DNA of 64,000 nucleotides from Viridibacillus arenosi (GCF_001955655.1 NZ_MSPW01000004.1:62001-126000); one strand, 5' to 3'; positions 53,182 through 62,344 are shown, numbered from the stretch's first letter. Notes: generated from the letters alone by a model not told the origin. Numbers and translations are program-made.

Positions 53182-54327
53182 ATGCATTATGATGTGATAG
53201 TTATAGGAGCAGGTTCAATGGGAATGGCTGCGGGATATTTCCTTTCACAAAGTGGAAAAAAGACTTTACTATTAGATGCCTTTAATCCACCACATGATAA
53301 AGGAAGTCACCATGGTGAGACACGCATAATTCGTTATGCATATGGTGAAGGGGTAGAGTATGTTCCACTCGCTTTACGTGCACGTGATTTATGGCAAGAA
53401 CTTGCACAACAAACAGGTAAGGAAATTTTTCTCCAAACTGGTGTCATTAATGTTGGTGATAAAAATATTCCGTTCATAAAAAACGTGATTAAGAGTGCAG
53501 AGAAATTTGATCTACCATTAGAGGTTATGACGGCAACTGAGGTAAACGAAAAATGGGAAGGTATGCAATTACCAGATAACTACCTCGGTTGTTTCGAACC
53601 TACTTCGGGCGTGTTAAGAGTAGAATCATGCATTGAAGCTTATAGAGAATTGGCCATAAATGCAGGAGCAACTATTCGTACAAATAGTCGTGTTATTAAA
53701 GTCGATCCACAGACAGACAAAGTTACGATTTATACAGAAGATGGTGCAATATTTACAGCAGACTCCGTAATTATTTCTGCGGGTGCTTGGGCTGGAGAAA
53801 TACTAAAACAATTGGATTTAAAACTTCCACTAAACCCAATTCGCAAAACATTCGCTTGGTACGATGTAGATGAAAAATACTATAATCAAAACGATTTTCC
53901 AGCTTTCACATTCGAGCTTGCGGAAAGTATATACTACGGTTTTCCAAGTATTGATGGCGCAGGATTAAAAGTGGGACGGCATGATGGAGGAGATAATATT
54001 AATCCAGATGAGGACAAACTTGCATTTGGTGATGTCGTCGGTGATGTAGAAAATCTGAATGGATTCCTAGATGAATTTATGCCACGTGAGCATGAGTTGA
54101 AATTCGGAAAAACATGTATGTACACAATGACGCCAGATGAAGATTTCATCATAGATGTCCATCCAAAACACAATAACATCGCCATCGCAGCTGGTTTCTC
54201 AGGACATGGTTTCAAATTTGCTAGCGCTGTTGGAGAAGTCCTAAGTGACTTGATTACAAAAGGATTTACAGATTTAGATATCACACCGTTTTCTATTAAA
54301 CGGTTTAGTAACGTAGGGAAAATATGA
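53182..54327 (+). CDS. FAD-dependent N-methyl-amino-acid oxidase (sarcosine oxidase/MTOX-like)
   Basis: This flavoenzyme of about 381 aa has the dinucleotide-binding motif DVIVIGAGSMGMAAGYFLSQSG. Monomeric sarcosine oxidase features are GSHHGETRIIRYAYGEG, VIISAGAWAGEIL, KTCMYTMTPDEDFIID and AAGFSGHGFKFASAVGEVLSDL. The cysteine in GKTCMYT is the covalent FAD attachment site in this family. It oxidises N-methyl amino acids such as sarcosine, giving H2O2. AAGGAGG favours ATG 53182 over the earlier ATG 53158. It stands alone; the spacer after it holds no clear gene. Confidence 0.88.
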   Translation: MHYDVIVIGAGSMGMAAGYFLSQSGKKTLLLDAFNPPHDKGSHHGETRIIRYAYGEGVEYVPLALRARDLWQELAQQTGKEIFLQTGVINVGDKNIPFIKNVIKSAEKFDLPLEVMTATEVNEKWEGMQLPDNYLGCFEPTSGVLRVESCIEAYRELAINAGATIRTNSRVIKVDPQTDKVTIYTEDGAIFTADSVIISAGAWAGEILKQLDLKLPLNPIRKTFAWYDVDEKYYNQNDFPAFTFELAESIYYGFPSIDGAGLKVGRHDGGDNINPDEDKLAFGDVVGDVENLNGFLDEFMPREHELKFGKTCMYTMTPDEDFIIDVHPKHNNIAIAAGFSGHGFKFASAVGEVLSDLITKGFTDLDITPFSIKRFSNVGKI

Positions 54328-54368
54328 TTACAGTAAAAAATCCAGAGCATGATCTATAAAAAACAAAA

Positions 54369-54473
54369 TTGCAGAAAATACAAGTAGAAGATTTCTATAG
54401 AAATATTGAGTCATTTCAGGGATTTCAAATTCCAATGTCAATGACAGCTCTCAGTTTAGAAATTTATCAATAA
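54369..54473 (+). other. Short open frame in spacer, possible gene remnant
   Basis: A 34-codon frame from TTG reads LQKIQVEDFYRNIESFQG then FQIPMSMTALSLEIYQ. It has no ribosome binding site and no match I recognise. The remaining spacer from 54328 to 54872 is AT-rich and otherwise holds only a terminator. Confidence 0.2.
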
Positions 54474-54504
54474 GAACCATAATCAGTTCTTTCACTATAT
54501 AAGT

Positions 54505-54542
54505 AAACTCCCTTAGCTTTTTAAGCAGAAGGGAGTTTTTTG
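54505..54542 (+). terminator. Terminator in the spacer after the oxidase gene
   Basis: AAACTCCCTT pairs with AAGGGAGTTT, followed by a T run. It lies about 180 bases after the oxidase stop. Confidence 0.78.
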
Positions 54543-54872
54543 CATTGAATAATTATGTTTTTATCAAGTAGTTACCATTTTCAGTAAAAAAATTATGGAA
54601 TTCATCAATTAAATAAAATAACAAAGAAAAGTAGTATTAAATGGAAAATTAATCCGTTTATATTTCCGTTTTATTAAAAACTGGATATAGTATGAGGATT
54701 TTGAGTTATTTGTAATAAAGTGTAATGACATTGTAAATGAAATGCCGTTGTTTCTCCATCTGACTTTCCTTAGTATTAATAGTGGAATTAATAAAAAAAC
54801 GTTATTTACATCCATAAACATCGAAATATTATTATCTACTATAAAAGAAAAAATTGGAGGAACATTATTAAT

Positions 54873-55880
54873 ATGAACAAGCAAACAGTATTTAAGGCAA
54901 TCACAGCAACTACTTTGACAATAACACTTGGACTTGGAGCATTAGTAAATAATCAACCTCAACAACCAACACAAACGAATGCAACAAATGTTTTACAAGA
55001 TTCTGCTAACGGAATTACGATGGTTTCAAGTTCAAAAGCAACTAAAATTTCAGGTAAATATAAAACAACAGCAGCATTGAATATGCGTAAAGGTCCATCT
55101 ACAAGCAGCAAGAAAATAACAACACTAAAAAAAGGTGCAGTCGTAACAGCTACATATAAAAAGAAAGTAAGTGGTACAACATGGTACAAAGTAAAACACG
55201 GTGGAAAAACTGGTTGGGTATCTGGTTCATACTTAAAAAAATATAAAAAATCAACATCATCTACTGCTAAAGCAACAAAAATTAGTGGTAAATATAAAAC
55301 AAAATCAATATTAAATATGCGTAAAAGTGCATCACTAAAAAGTGGGAAAATAACAACACTAAAAAAGGGAGCTGTCGTGACAGCTTCATATAAAAAGACA
55401 GTAGGCGGAACAACGTGGTATAAAGTCAAACATAGTAGCAAGAAAGGTTGGGTATCAAGCTCATACTTAAAAAAATACAAAAAAACAACAAAAGTTTCTA
55501 GCTCAAACTCAGCACTTCGTAACAAAGTGATAAGTGTAGGTAGTCAATATTTAGGCGTTCCTTATGTATGGGGTGGCATGTCGACATCAGGTTTTGATTG
55601 CTCAGGTTTTACAGCTTATGCATATAAAAAAGCTGGATACGGTACACTTCCACATAATAGTCGTTCTCAACGTGCTGTTACTAAAAAAGTAAGTAGTCCA
55701 GAAGTAGGCGATTTAATCTTCTTCACTGCTACACCAGGAGGTAGCACGATTACGCATGTTGGTCTATATGCAGGAAACAACAAAGTTTTACACGCAGCAG
55801 GGGACAAAGTACAGTATCAAAGTGTTGCAAAAGGTAGTTACTGGGAACCACGTATCGTAAGCTACGGATCATTAAATTAA
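54873..55880 (+). CDS. Secreted SH3b-SH3b-NlpC/P60 cell-wall endopeptidase
   Basis: This is a 335-residue secreted hydrolase. A signal peptide (about 1-37, ending near TQTNA) precedes two nearly identical bacterial SH3 repeats at about 55-126 and 133-204, each starting KATKISGKYKT and ending SYLKKYKK. The NlpC/P60 domain (about 212-335) has catalytic Cys243 in FDCSGFTAYAYKKAG, His295 in THVGLYAGNN and a third polar residue at His307 in VLHAAG. It cuts peptide stems in peptidoglycan, while the SH3 domains hold it on the wall. GGAGG lies 12 bases before the ATG. A terminator follows. Confidence 0.92.
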   Translation: MNKQTVFKAITATTLTITLGLGALVNNQPQQPTQTNATNVLQDSANGITMVSSSKATKISGKYKTTAALNMRKGPSTSSKKITTLKKGAVVTATYKKKVSGTTWYKVKHGGKTGWVSGSYLKKYKKSTSSTAKATKISGKYKTKSILNMRKSASLKSGKITTLKKGAVVTASYKKTVGGTTWYKVKHSSKKGWVSSSYLKKYKKTTKVSSSNSALRNKVISVGSQYLGVPYVWGGMSTSGFDCSGFTAYAYKKAGYGTLPHNSRSQRAVTKKVSSPEVGDLIFFTATPGGSTITHVGLYAGNNKVLHAAGDKVQYQSVAKGSYWEPRIVSYGSLN

Positions 55881-55894
55881 TAGTATAAATTTAA

Positions 55895-55939
55895 AAAGGC
55901 TCTAACTGGAGAATAAAAACTTCAGTTTAGAGCCTTTCT
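55895..55939. terminator. Hairpin between the wall hydrolase and heme monooxygenase genes
   Basis: AAAGGCTCTAACTG-type and CAGTTTAGAGCCTTT arms form a long imperfect stem. The two genes converge on it, so it probably serves both. Confidence 0.72.
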
Positions 55940-55953
55940 TATTGAATAAAAGC

Positions 55954-56289
55954 TTAAGCTTGTGCTGCTTCAATACGTGAAACAATTTCAGCTATAACGA
56001 TTTGACTACCAAGCATTGGAGATTCTTTTGGAGCTTCACCTGGTTTTGCTTCTGGACGTTTGTGAGATGCTTTGAATGCGTCACTTTCGCGCCACGCTTT
56101 GAAGCCATCAAGTGTTTCCCAGTACATATTAACGCTCATTTCATCGTATTCTTCAAAATCTTTGCATACAGCTACTTCAACTTTGACAAAGCCTTCAAAT
56201 GATTGAAGTGCACCTGGACGAGTGAAGTTAGGAGCCATTTTTTCAGCAAAGCCTTTTTTCGTTTTAATACGGTTAGTTACTACGAACAT
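55954..56289 (-). CDS. Heme-degrading monooxygenase, HmoA/IsdG-like
   Basis: This small ABM-domain enzyme of about 111 aa has VVTNRIKTKKGFAEKMAPNF then RPGALQSFEGFVKVEV, and MYWETLDGFKAWRESDAFKASHK. This is the pattern of Firmicute HmoA and IsdG relatives, which open heme and release iron. The asparagine in TNRIK and the histidine in KASHKR are the positions expected to contact heme. The frame is open from TTG 56295, but GGAGAGA points to ATG 56289. No Fur box is evident in its upstream region. Confidence 0.83.
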   Translation of the reverse strand: MFVVTNRIKTKKGFAEKMAPNFTRPGALQSFEGFVKVEVAVCKDFEEYDEMSVNMYWETLDGFKAWRESDAFKASHKRPEAKPGEAPKESPMLGSQIVIAEIVSRIEAAQA

Positions 56290-56498
56290 AAACAATCTCT
56301 CCTTTTTTTAAAACATTGGCATACTAGAAACCTATGCCTTTTAAGAAATCGTATACCATGTTGAAACCCCAATGCAAATGAGAACCTATATTTCAGTTGA
56401 AAACGCTTAAAAAATGTGTTCCCATATGTTTATTAGAAAGGACAATTTAATTATATCTCTTTTATAGTAAGTACTTAATAATATAAATACCCTAAGAT

Positions 56499-56753
56499 TT
56501 AATAATCAAACAATTTCAAATGGAATTGTTTGTGCTGATAATAAGAGTTGTATAAATCTTGTATAAATTGAGAGCTATACTTATGCGATGATACAAAGAA
56601 TACAGTGGCTCCCTTCCTTTGTGCGTGAAGCGAAACCAGCCTTTGTTTTAGATGTTGATCACTCTTAATACAATGTTTGAAGATAGTTACAACTGGCAAT
56701 ATAGTGGTACAGTTGGACTTTTCAAGGAAGATATCAATGCCTATTTTGCTCAC
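56499..56753 (-). CDS. Hypothetical small protein, uncertain
   Basis: This is an 84-codon open frame beginning at GTG with only a weak AGAAAG upstream. The product MSKIGIDIFLEKSNCTTI continues into a mildly amphipathic, polar sequence rich in His, Lys and Gln and ending in FHLKLFDY. I do not recognise it. No terminator lies directly after it. It may be a small gene, a gene fragment or chance. Confidence 0.3.
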   Translation of the reverse strand: MSKIGIDIFLEKSNCTTILPVVTIFKHCIKSDQHLKQRLVSLHAQRKGATVFFVSSHKYSSQFIQDLYNSYYQHKQFHLKLFDY

Positions 56754-56804
56754 TTTCTAAAAAAGTATTGTTTGATAAGAAAATTCTTATTAAAAAGAAG
56801 TAAT

Positions 56805-56842
56805 AAAAAGCGCTAGGAGTCCTAAAAACTTCTAGCGTTTTT
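56805..56842. terminator. Hairpin in the spacer before the TetR gene
   Basis: AAAAGCGCTAG and CTAGCGTTTTT form a stem with one G-U pair, with A and T runs on either side. It does not follow closely any recognised rightward gene. Confidence 0.6.
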
Positions 56843-56938
56843 AATGTGAAAGAATTTCTTGGTTTTACATAAAATTATTCAATATATTGAGATAAATATA
56901 TAATTTGCACTATGGTAATGCTATTATTGGGTGATAAT

Positions 56939-56951
56939 GGTATAATATACC
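56939..56951 (+). promoter_or_regulatory. Palindrome at the TetR promoter
   Basis: GGTATAATATACC is a perfect odd palindrome that contains a TATAAT -10 box. It lies about 50 bases before the TetR-family start and is a candidate autoregulatory operator. Confidence 0.45.
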
Positions 56952-57002
56952 TTGTCGATATTATAGGATAGTACCACTACTTTAAAAATAGAGGTGATTA
57001 AA

Positions 57003-57593
57003 ATGGCGCGGGAGAGAAAATTTTCATCCGATGAAATATTTAATACTACCAAAATACTTTTATTAAAGTATGGATATGAAGGTTATACATTTAGTCTACT
57101 GGCTGATACTTTGAATGTCTCAAGAGCAGCAATTTATAAATACTATGTTAATAAAGAGGAACTTATTTTTGATTATTTAGTTTCAGCCTTAAAAAAAATA
57201 CATATAGACTTAAAGTTAATAGATCAAGAACTGCCCTTTACGGCACAGTTAGATGAATTAGTGACGAAAATGTATAAATATAAAGATTTACAACAAATTT
57301 TAGTGAAAGCAAAGGAAATTCAGGAAAACGATTCTGAAGTACTTATACATAAAAAAGCGGCAATACAGCAATTACAAATAGGTATGTATAGCATATTACA
57401 AACAATAATAGATCAAGGCAAAAAAGAGAATTTTCTGGATAAAGAAATGCCAAATGAAATTATATTAAAGTTTATTCTCCATAGTGTCGCTACTCCAAAT
57501 AGTGATGGAGTTAAACAGGAATCGTGGTTATTTTACATAAAAAAACTCATTTGTAGTGGAATTTTTGCTAAAAAAGTTAGCATAGAGGTTTGA
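57003..57593 (+). CDS. TetR-family transcriptional regulator
   Basis: This regulator of about 196 aa has an N-terminal helix-turn-helix: IFNTTKILLLKYGYEGYTFSLL followed by ADTLNVSRAAIYKYYVNKEELIFDYL. A helical ligand-binding domain makes up the rest. GAGGTG directly precedes ATG 57003, while GTG 56994 lies inside that signal and is rejected. It stands alone; no adjacent efflux or enzyme gene indicates a target. A palindrome in its promoter suggests autorepression. Confidence 0.88.
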   Translation: MARERKFSSDEIFNTTKILLLKYGYEGYTFSLLADTLNVSRAAIYKYYVNKEELIFDYLVSALKKIHIDLKLIDQELPFTAQLDELVTKMYKYKDLQQILVKAKEIQENDSEVLIHKKAAIQQLQIGMYSILQTIIDQGKKENFLDKEMPNEIILKFILHSVATPNSDGVKQESWLFYIKKLICSGIFAKKVSIEV

Positions 57594-57697
57594 TGAGTTC
57601 TAGATATAAATTTAGTTTTTACTTAATGATCCTTTTCATTTCATTTGAAAAATAAGCATTTTGCTATTTCTTATGTTGTTAATGGATACTATAATTG

Positions 57698-57743
57698 AAA
57701 GCCTCCTCATTGTTGGATAGATATAACTATGAGGAGGTTTTTT
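57698..57743. terminator. Terminator after the TetR gene
   Basis: AAAGCCTCCTCAT pairs with ATGAGGAGGTTT and a T run follows. It lies about 105 bases after the TetR stop. Confidence 0.8.
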
Positions 57744-57907
57744 GTATAGAATAAGTAACCTTAATATGACAGTAATCGTGCATGGTTAGCGTCTTATTAG
57801 AATTTCTATCAATTTTTATGTATAATAATAGTAGGAACGAAAGTAAATCATCGAAATAAGTATAGGAATTTCAAGAATGTCAGTACGAAGATTAAGGGGT
57901 TGATCGT

Positions 57908-58033
57908 ATGTTGGACAGGTTATTGAGGTTTTTAGGTATTAAAATAGATGATGTAGAAGAAGATTTTGACGATACTATACACTGTTTCGACAATGCAGAT
58001 TCTATTTTCAACCACTCTAGAGACAAAGAATAG
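57908..58033 (+). CDS. 41-residue acidic small protein
   Basis: This short frame starts at ATG 57908 with AAGGGG 7 bases upstream. It encodes MLDRLLRFLGIKIDDVEED, then FDDTIHCFDNADSIFNHSRD and KE. The N-terminal segment is a short amphipathic helix and the rest is strongly acidic. I know no homologue. It lies between two clear terminators (57698 and 58085), and that isolation is what makes it likely to be a real transcript with a coding role. It is too short for most gene finders. Confidence 0.55.
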   Translation: MLDRLLRFLGIKIDDVEEDFDDTIHCFDNADSIFNHSRDKE

Positions 58034-58084
58034 TAAGGAAATTGCCTTACGAGTAATTAACATTAATAATTAATTAATTTGGAT

Positions 58085-58124
58085 AAATCGCTATTAAGCT
58101 GGATGGCTTAATAGCGATTTTTTT
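58085..58124 (+). terminator. Terminator after the small-protein gene
   Basis: The perfect arms AAATCGCTATTAAGC/GCTTAATAGCGATTT have a 6-base loop, then a T run. It lies about 50 bases after the 41-codon gene. Confidence 0.88.
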
Positions 58125-58245
58125 ATTTTAAAAAGAGAATAAATTACTTATAAAATAGTAAATTATTGTATTTTAACACTTGTGGTATGTTACTATTTTA
58201 CTTGATGTATTATATCGAGCTATATAAGGAAATAGGTAGGGGCAT

Positions 58246-59823
58246 ATGAAAAAAATCAATCTAAAATTACACCATTTAATTATCAGTGTAGCTGTTTTGG
58301 CATTCCTTTTAACAATTGCGAGTAGTTTGTGGAGTAGTTATCGTACGAATACGCAATCCTTACAAGAAAGTACTCTTGAAACGAATCATGCGTATGCTCA
58401 AAAACTAGCAATGACAGCAAATGATTATATGAAAGAAACATTACAAACACTTAATATAAGTGCAGAAGAAATCACAGCTATTTTTGATGATGAGGATAAA
58501 TTGTTACATGAAGCAGATCGTGTGAAAAATCAAACAAATACTTTTAATTCTGTAGCTATTGTCGACTCAAAGGGAGAAGTACTTGCAACTTCCCCTCAAT
58601 CATTAGATTTAAAAGGAAAGACTCTTACTTCTAATGCTATAAAAGAAGCGATAACGCAAAAGAAACCATTAATATCAAAGCCGTATAAAGGAATTACAAA
58701 TCGTTTGCTCATCTTCATTTCAGTTCCAGTTTTCGCAAAAGAGGGCCTATACCTAGGGCTAATAGGTGGAACTATTTATTTGAAAGAAGATAATGTATTG
58801 AATGAGGTTCTCGGTGAGCATTTTTATAAAGACGGTTCTTACGTGTATGTAGTAGATAACGATGGCCGCATAATTTATCATCAAGATAAATCACGCATTA
58901 ATGATGTAGTATCTGATAATAAGATTGTAAGTGAAATGCTTGAAAACCATAGTACAGGTGCATCTCGTTTGATTAATTCTAAAGGTAAAGATATGCTGGC
59001 AGGATATTCGTATATTTCAATTGCCAATTGGGGAGTTGTGGCACAACGCTCAACTGAAATTGCTTTGAAACCGGCAACAAATATGGTAAAGCAGATGCTG
59101 TACGTTGCATTACCACTATTGCTCGTTTCACTAGTTATCATCTTATGGGCTTCACTTAAAATTGCACGTCCATTACAGCAACTAGCAACATTAACGGAAA
59201 GTAGTATGAAAGCAAACGAAGAAAAGAATCTCGCTCAAGTACCCGGCTGGTATTATGAAGTTATACAACTAAAAAAAGCATTAATTCAGAGCCTATCTTT
59301 TCTCCATGGACAAGTAAGTTTCTTTATGGACCAATCAACAACAGATCCACTTACAGGATTGACGAATCGCCGAACATTAAATGAACGAATGCAAAAATGG
59401 ACAAGTGGGAATACACCTTACTCAATTATTTTAATCGATATAGATCATTTTAAGTCGGTGAATGATACATACGGTCACGGTGTTGGAGATGAAGTATTAA
59501 AATTCTTAGCTTTGAAAATGAAAAAAGCAACAAGAGCAAATGATTTATGTTGCCGTTATGGTGGAGAAGAGTTTATTATCTTATTGCCAAATACATCTGC
59601 AACTGACGCTTATTTAGTAGCAGAGCAGCTACGTACGGATATCGAGCGAACAATAAGTCCAACTGGGGAAAATATTACAATTTCAGCAGGAATCGCAGAA
59701 TATCCTTCAATGGCAAGTGAGCCTGCAACAATGATTGGATTAGCAGATCAATGCTTATATGAGGCGAAGGAACAAGGTAGAAATCGCGTTGTAATGGCAA
59801 AAGAAATATTTATTGTACTGTAA
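58246..59823 (+). CDS. Membrane diguanylate cyclase with Cache sensor
   Basis: This 525-residue protein makes the second messenger c-di-GMP. It has an N-terminal helix (about 9-30), an extracytoplasmic double-Cache sensor (about 35-275; segments FNSVAIVDSKGEVLATS and SYVYVVDNDGRIIYHQDKS) and a second helix (about 283-305). A short linker leads to a GGDEF domain with TDPLTGLTNRRTLNERM, IILIDIDHFKSVNDTYGHGVGDEVL and the active-site loop G439-GEEF443. The GGEEF form is catalytically competent. No RxxD inhibitory site is evident before it. It is a single gene. Confidence 0.93.
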   Translation: MKKINLKLHHLIISVAVLAFLLTIASSLWSSYRTNTQSLQESTLETNHAYAQKLAMTANDYMKETLQTLNISAEEITAIFDDEDKLLHEADRVKNQTNTFNSVAIVDSKGEVLATSPQSLDLKGKTLTSNAIKEAITQKKPLISKPYKGITNRLLIFISVPVFAKEGLYLGLIGGTIYLKEDNVLNEVLGEHFYKDGSYVYVVDNDGRIIYHQDKSRINDVVSDNKIVSEMLENHSTGASRLINSKGKDMLAGYSYISIANWGVVAQRSTEIALKPATNMVKQMLYVALPLLLVSLVIILWASLKIARPLQQLATLTESSMKANEEKNLAQVPGWYYEVIQLKKALIQSLSFLHGQVSFFMDQSTTDPLTGLTNRRTLNERMQKWTSGNTPYSIILIDIDHFKSVNDTYGHGVGDEVLKFLALKMKKATRANDLCCRYGGEEFIILLPNTSATDAYLVAEQLRTDIERTISPTGENITISAGIAEYPSMASEPATMIGLADQCLYEAKEQGRNRVVMAKEIFIVL

Positions 59824-59903
59824 TCCACTTTATAATAGAAAATTCCCTTTTTGCATTCAATAGTATAAAATTACACTAAAAGAAACAATTAAGGGTGATA
59901 AAT

Positions 59904-60368
59904 ATGGATAAAGAAAAAATCATTAGTATCGCTACTGAGAAATTTAAGTTAGTGCGTACAGAAAATAATTATACTCAGGATAAAATGGCTGAGGTACTAG
60001 GTATTTCAAAAAAAACACTTGTTCAAATCGAAAAACAACGAACACCATGTGGCTGGACAACAACAGTTGCACTATGTGCCCTATTTAGAGAAAGTTCAAT
60101 TTTGCAAAATGCAATGGGTGGCGATCCTATGGAAGTAGTGGAACTAACAGCGCATGACGTGATTGCACGCCCAAAAGAAAAAACTATGGGCGGACATGTA
60201 TGGTGGCGAACAGTACAAGAGGATAAGGGATATCGTTTGCAACAAAATATTTTAAGCAACCATTATCGAATTTTAGATTCTGAATCATATCGTTGGTTTA
60301 GTACGATGAATGAAGTGGCCGCGTTAGAAGAATTTACCCGTATTATAGAAGAAAATCACTTTAATTAA
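59904..60368 (+). CDS. XRE-like HTH regulator with small C-terminal domain
   Basis: This regulator of about 154 aa has an N-terminal Cro/CI-type helix-turn-helix, KLVRTENNYTQDKMAEVLGISKKTLVQIEKQRT. A C-terminal region of about 80 residues follows, with GGHVWWRTVQEDKGYRLQQNILSNHYRIL and YRWFSTMNEVAALEEFTRII. I do not recognise the second part, which is beta-rich and may bind a ligand or partner. AAGGGTGAT before ATG 59904 sets the start. It follows the diguanylate cyclase by 80 bases and might be in the same unit. Confidence 0.78.
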   Translation: MDKEKIISIATEKFKLVRTENNYTQDKMAEVLGISKKTLVQIEKQRTPCGWTTTVALCALFRESSILQNAMGGDPMEVVELTAHDVIARPKEKTMGGHVWWRTVQEDKGYRLQQNILSNHYRILDSESYRWFSTMNEVAALEEFTRIIEENHFN

Positions 60369-60611
60369 GTATTTGGCATCCATGTAATATGTGGATGCCT
60401 TTATTTATGTTACATAATAAACAAGTGAATAAATGCAATCATGAGTTAGGGATTGAGTATATATTTGTAGTAGATTGTCAAACTGTTTTAGTAACAACAC
60501 TCACAAGTTGTATTACAGTAACGATTGTAATATACATATCAGTCATACTTTATACATAGGTACTACAGATGAAATATGAAGTTAAATTATTTATTTGAGT
60601 TTAAAAAGCAG

Positions 60612-60638
60612 CTCTTCAACGCGAAGAGTTGTTTTTTT
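60612..60638 (+). terminator. Hairpin with T tract before the DnaA-box cluster
   Basis: CTCTTC-N5-GAAGAG is followed by TTGTTTTTTT. Its T tract touches the first DnaA box. Confidence 0.6.
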
Positions 60639-60752
60639 GTGGATAACTTTTTGGTGGAAAAATGATACTATCCACAATCTACACAAAGTTATACACCAAT
60701 TCTGTGAATAAGTGCATAGAATATTCAAAATAATTAAGTAAATTGTGGATAA
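60638..60752. other. Cluster of DnaA boxes
   Basis: Three exact TTATNCACA boxes lie within 115 bases, all read on the minus strand: TTATCCACA at 60638-60646, TTATTCACA at 60703-60711 and TTATCCACA at 60744-60752. Two one-mismatch boxes lie between them on the plus strand: CTATCCACA at 60668-60676 and TTATACACC at 60689-60697. There is no dnaA or dnaN gene here, so it is not oriC. It could be a DnaA-titrating cluster of the kind known in B. subtilis. The rest of the 60369-60811 spacer has no gene. Confidence 0.7.
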
Positions 60753-60764
60753 GTAGTTAAAAAG

Positions 60765-60809
60765 TAACAAAGCCTCGTTTAGCATGAGTAGCTAAACGAG
60801 GCTTTGTTA
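60765..60809 (-). terminator. Long terminator stem after catalase
   Basis: TAACAAAGCCTCGTTTAGC pairs perfectly with its complement over 19 bases around a 7-base loop. It lies 2 bases past the catalase stop. Confidence 0.85.
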
Positions 60810-60811
60810 TA

Positions 60812-62299
60812 TTAGCGATATTGAATTTCTTTTTTAAGGTCAATTTCTTTGATATCGATACCCATTGCTTTGGCAACACCTGTACCATAAGCTGGATCTG
60901 CTTTGTAGCAGTGAATGATATGGCGTTCTTTAATAAAGAACTCAACACCTTCCATGTTACGAGCAGTATTTTCGAATAAACGTTGTTGCTCTTCTTGGCT
61001 CATGATGTTGAACAATTTACCTGGTTGTTCGAAGTAATTGTCATCATCTTCGCGGAAGTCATAGATATCTGCTGGTCCATCAAGTGCTAATGCAGGGTCT
61101 TTATATGATGGTTGTTCTTGCCATTCACCGTAGCTATTTGGCTCATAATGCAATGTGCTTCCTAAGTTTCCATCTACACGCATTTGTCCATCGCGGTGGA
61201 AGTTGTGTACTGGGCATTTTGGTGCATTAACAGGGATAGATGTATTGTTTACACCTAAACGGTAACGAGCAGCATCTGCATAAGCGAATAAACGAGCTTG
61301 TAGCATACGGTCTGGTGAGAAGCTAATACCAGGAACAACGTTAGATGGCGCAAATGAAGCTTGTTCAACTTCAGCAAAGTAGTTAGCTGGGTTACGGTTC
61401 AATTCGAATTCACCAACAGGGATTAATGGGAATTCAGATTTGTACCATACTTTTGTTAAATCAAATGGGTTGTAACGGTGGTTACGAGCTTGTTCTTCTG
61501 TCATCACTTGGATAGACATTTTCCATTTAGGGAAGTCGCCTTTTTTGATTGATTCAAATAGGTCACGTTGTGAAGATTCACGGTCGTGTGCAACTACTTC
61601 AGCAGCTTCTTGGTCTGTGTAGTTATTAATACCTTGTTGTGAAGCGAAGTGGAATTTCACATATACACGTTCATTATCAGCATTGATCATTGAATACGTA
61701 TGTGAACCGAATCCGTGCATATGACGGTAATCAGTTGGGATACCACGGTCACCCATAACATAAGTTACTTGGTGCAATGCTTCCGGTAAGTTTGTCCAAA
61801 AATCCCAGTTGTTATTAGCTGAGCGCATGTTAGTATGCGGGTCACGTTTAACAGCGTGGTTCAAGTCAGGGAAGTGCATTGCATCACGGAAGAAGAATAC
61901 TGGAGTGTTGTTACCAACTAAATCCCAGTTACCTTGTTCTGTGTAGAATTTTAATGCGAATCCGCGGATATCACGTTCAGCATCAGCTGCACCACGTTCA
62001 CCAGCTACAGTAGAAAAACGAGCGAACATTTCTGTTTTTTTACCTACTTCAGAGAAGATTGCAGCTTTTGTATATTTAGTAATATCGTGAGTTACTGTGA
62101 AAGTACCAAATGCACCTGAACCTTTAGCATGCATACGACGCTCCGGAATAACTTCACGGTTAAAATTAGCTAATTTTTCAATCAACCATACGTCTTGCAG
62201 TAAAAGGGGTCCACGTTTACCTGCAGACATAGAGTTAGTATTACTAACGACTGGTGCGCCAGCAGCAGTTGTTAACTTTTTATTATTATCATTTGTCAT
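60812..62299 (-). CDS. katA: Monofunctional heme catalase (KatA type)
   Basis: This 495-residue catalase breaks H2O2 into water and oxygen. It has the catalytic-His region [48 protein letters not shown], the catalytic Asn region [19 protein letters not shown] and the proximal heme tyrosine motif [14 protein letters not shown]. The length matches small-subunit clade 3 catalases. AGGAGG lies 8 bases before ATG 62299. A PerR box next to the promoter indicates induction by peroxide. The nearby oxidase at 53.2 kb makes peroxide, but is not linked in transcription. Confidence 0.96.
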   Translation of the reverse strand: MTNDNNKKLTTAAGAPVVSNTNSMSAGKRGPLLLQDVWLIEKLANFNREVIPERRMHAKGSGAFGTFTVTHDITKYTKAAIFSEVGKKTEMFARFSTVAGERGAADAERDIRGFALKFYTEQGNWDLVGNNTPVFFFRDAMHFPDLNHAVKRDPHTNMRSANNNWDFWTNLPEALHQVTYVMGDRGIPTDYRHMHGFGSHTYSMINADNERVYVKFHFASQQGINNYTDQEAAEVVAHDRESSQRDLFESIKKGDFPKWKMSIQVMTEEQARNHRYNPFDLTKVWYKSEFPLIPVGEFELNRNPANYFAEVEQASFAPSNVVPGISFSPDRMLQARLFAYADAARYRLGVNNTSIPVNAPKCPVHNFHRDGQMRVDGNLGSTLHYEPNSYGEWQEQPSYKDPALALDGPADIYDFREDDDNYFEQPGKLFNIMSQEEQQRLFENTARNMEGVEFFIKERHIIHCYKADPAYGTGVAKAMGIDIKEIDLKKEIQYR

Positions 62300-62344
62300 A
62301 ATGTTGTGCCTCCTATTTTGAACTCAATTGAACTCTTCAAAACT

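Noticed and set aside
54609-54884. 91-codon minus-strand frame before the wall hydrolase
   Set aside because: It is very AT-rich with low-complexity residues and no ribosome binding site, and it covers the hydrolase promoter region.
54959-55525. 188-codon antisense frame over the SH3 repeats
   Set aside because: It is the reverse of a Lys/Thr-rich repeat region, has no ribosome binding site, and mirrors the two sense-strand repeats.
60638-60752. Chromosomal replication origin
   Set aside because: DnaA boxes are present but dnaA, dnaN, rpmH and an obvious unwinding element with DnaA-trios are not. A titration or regulatory cluster fits better.
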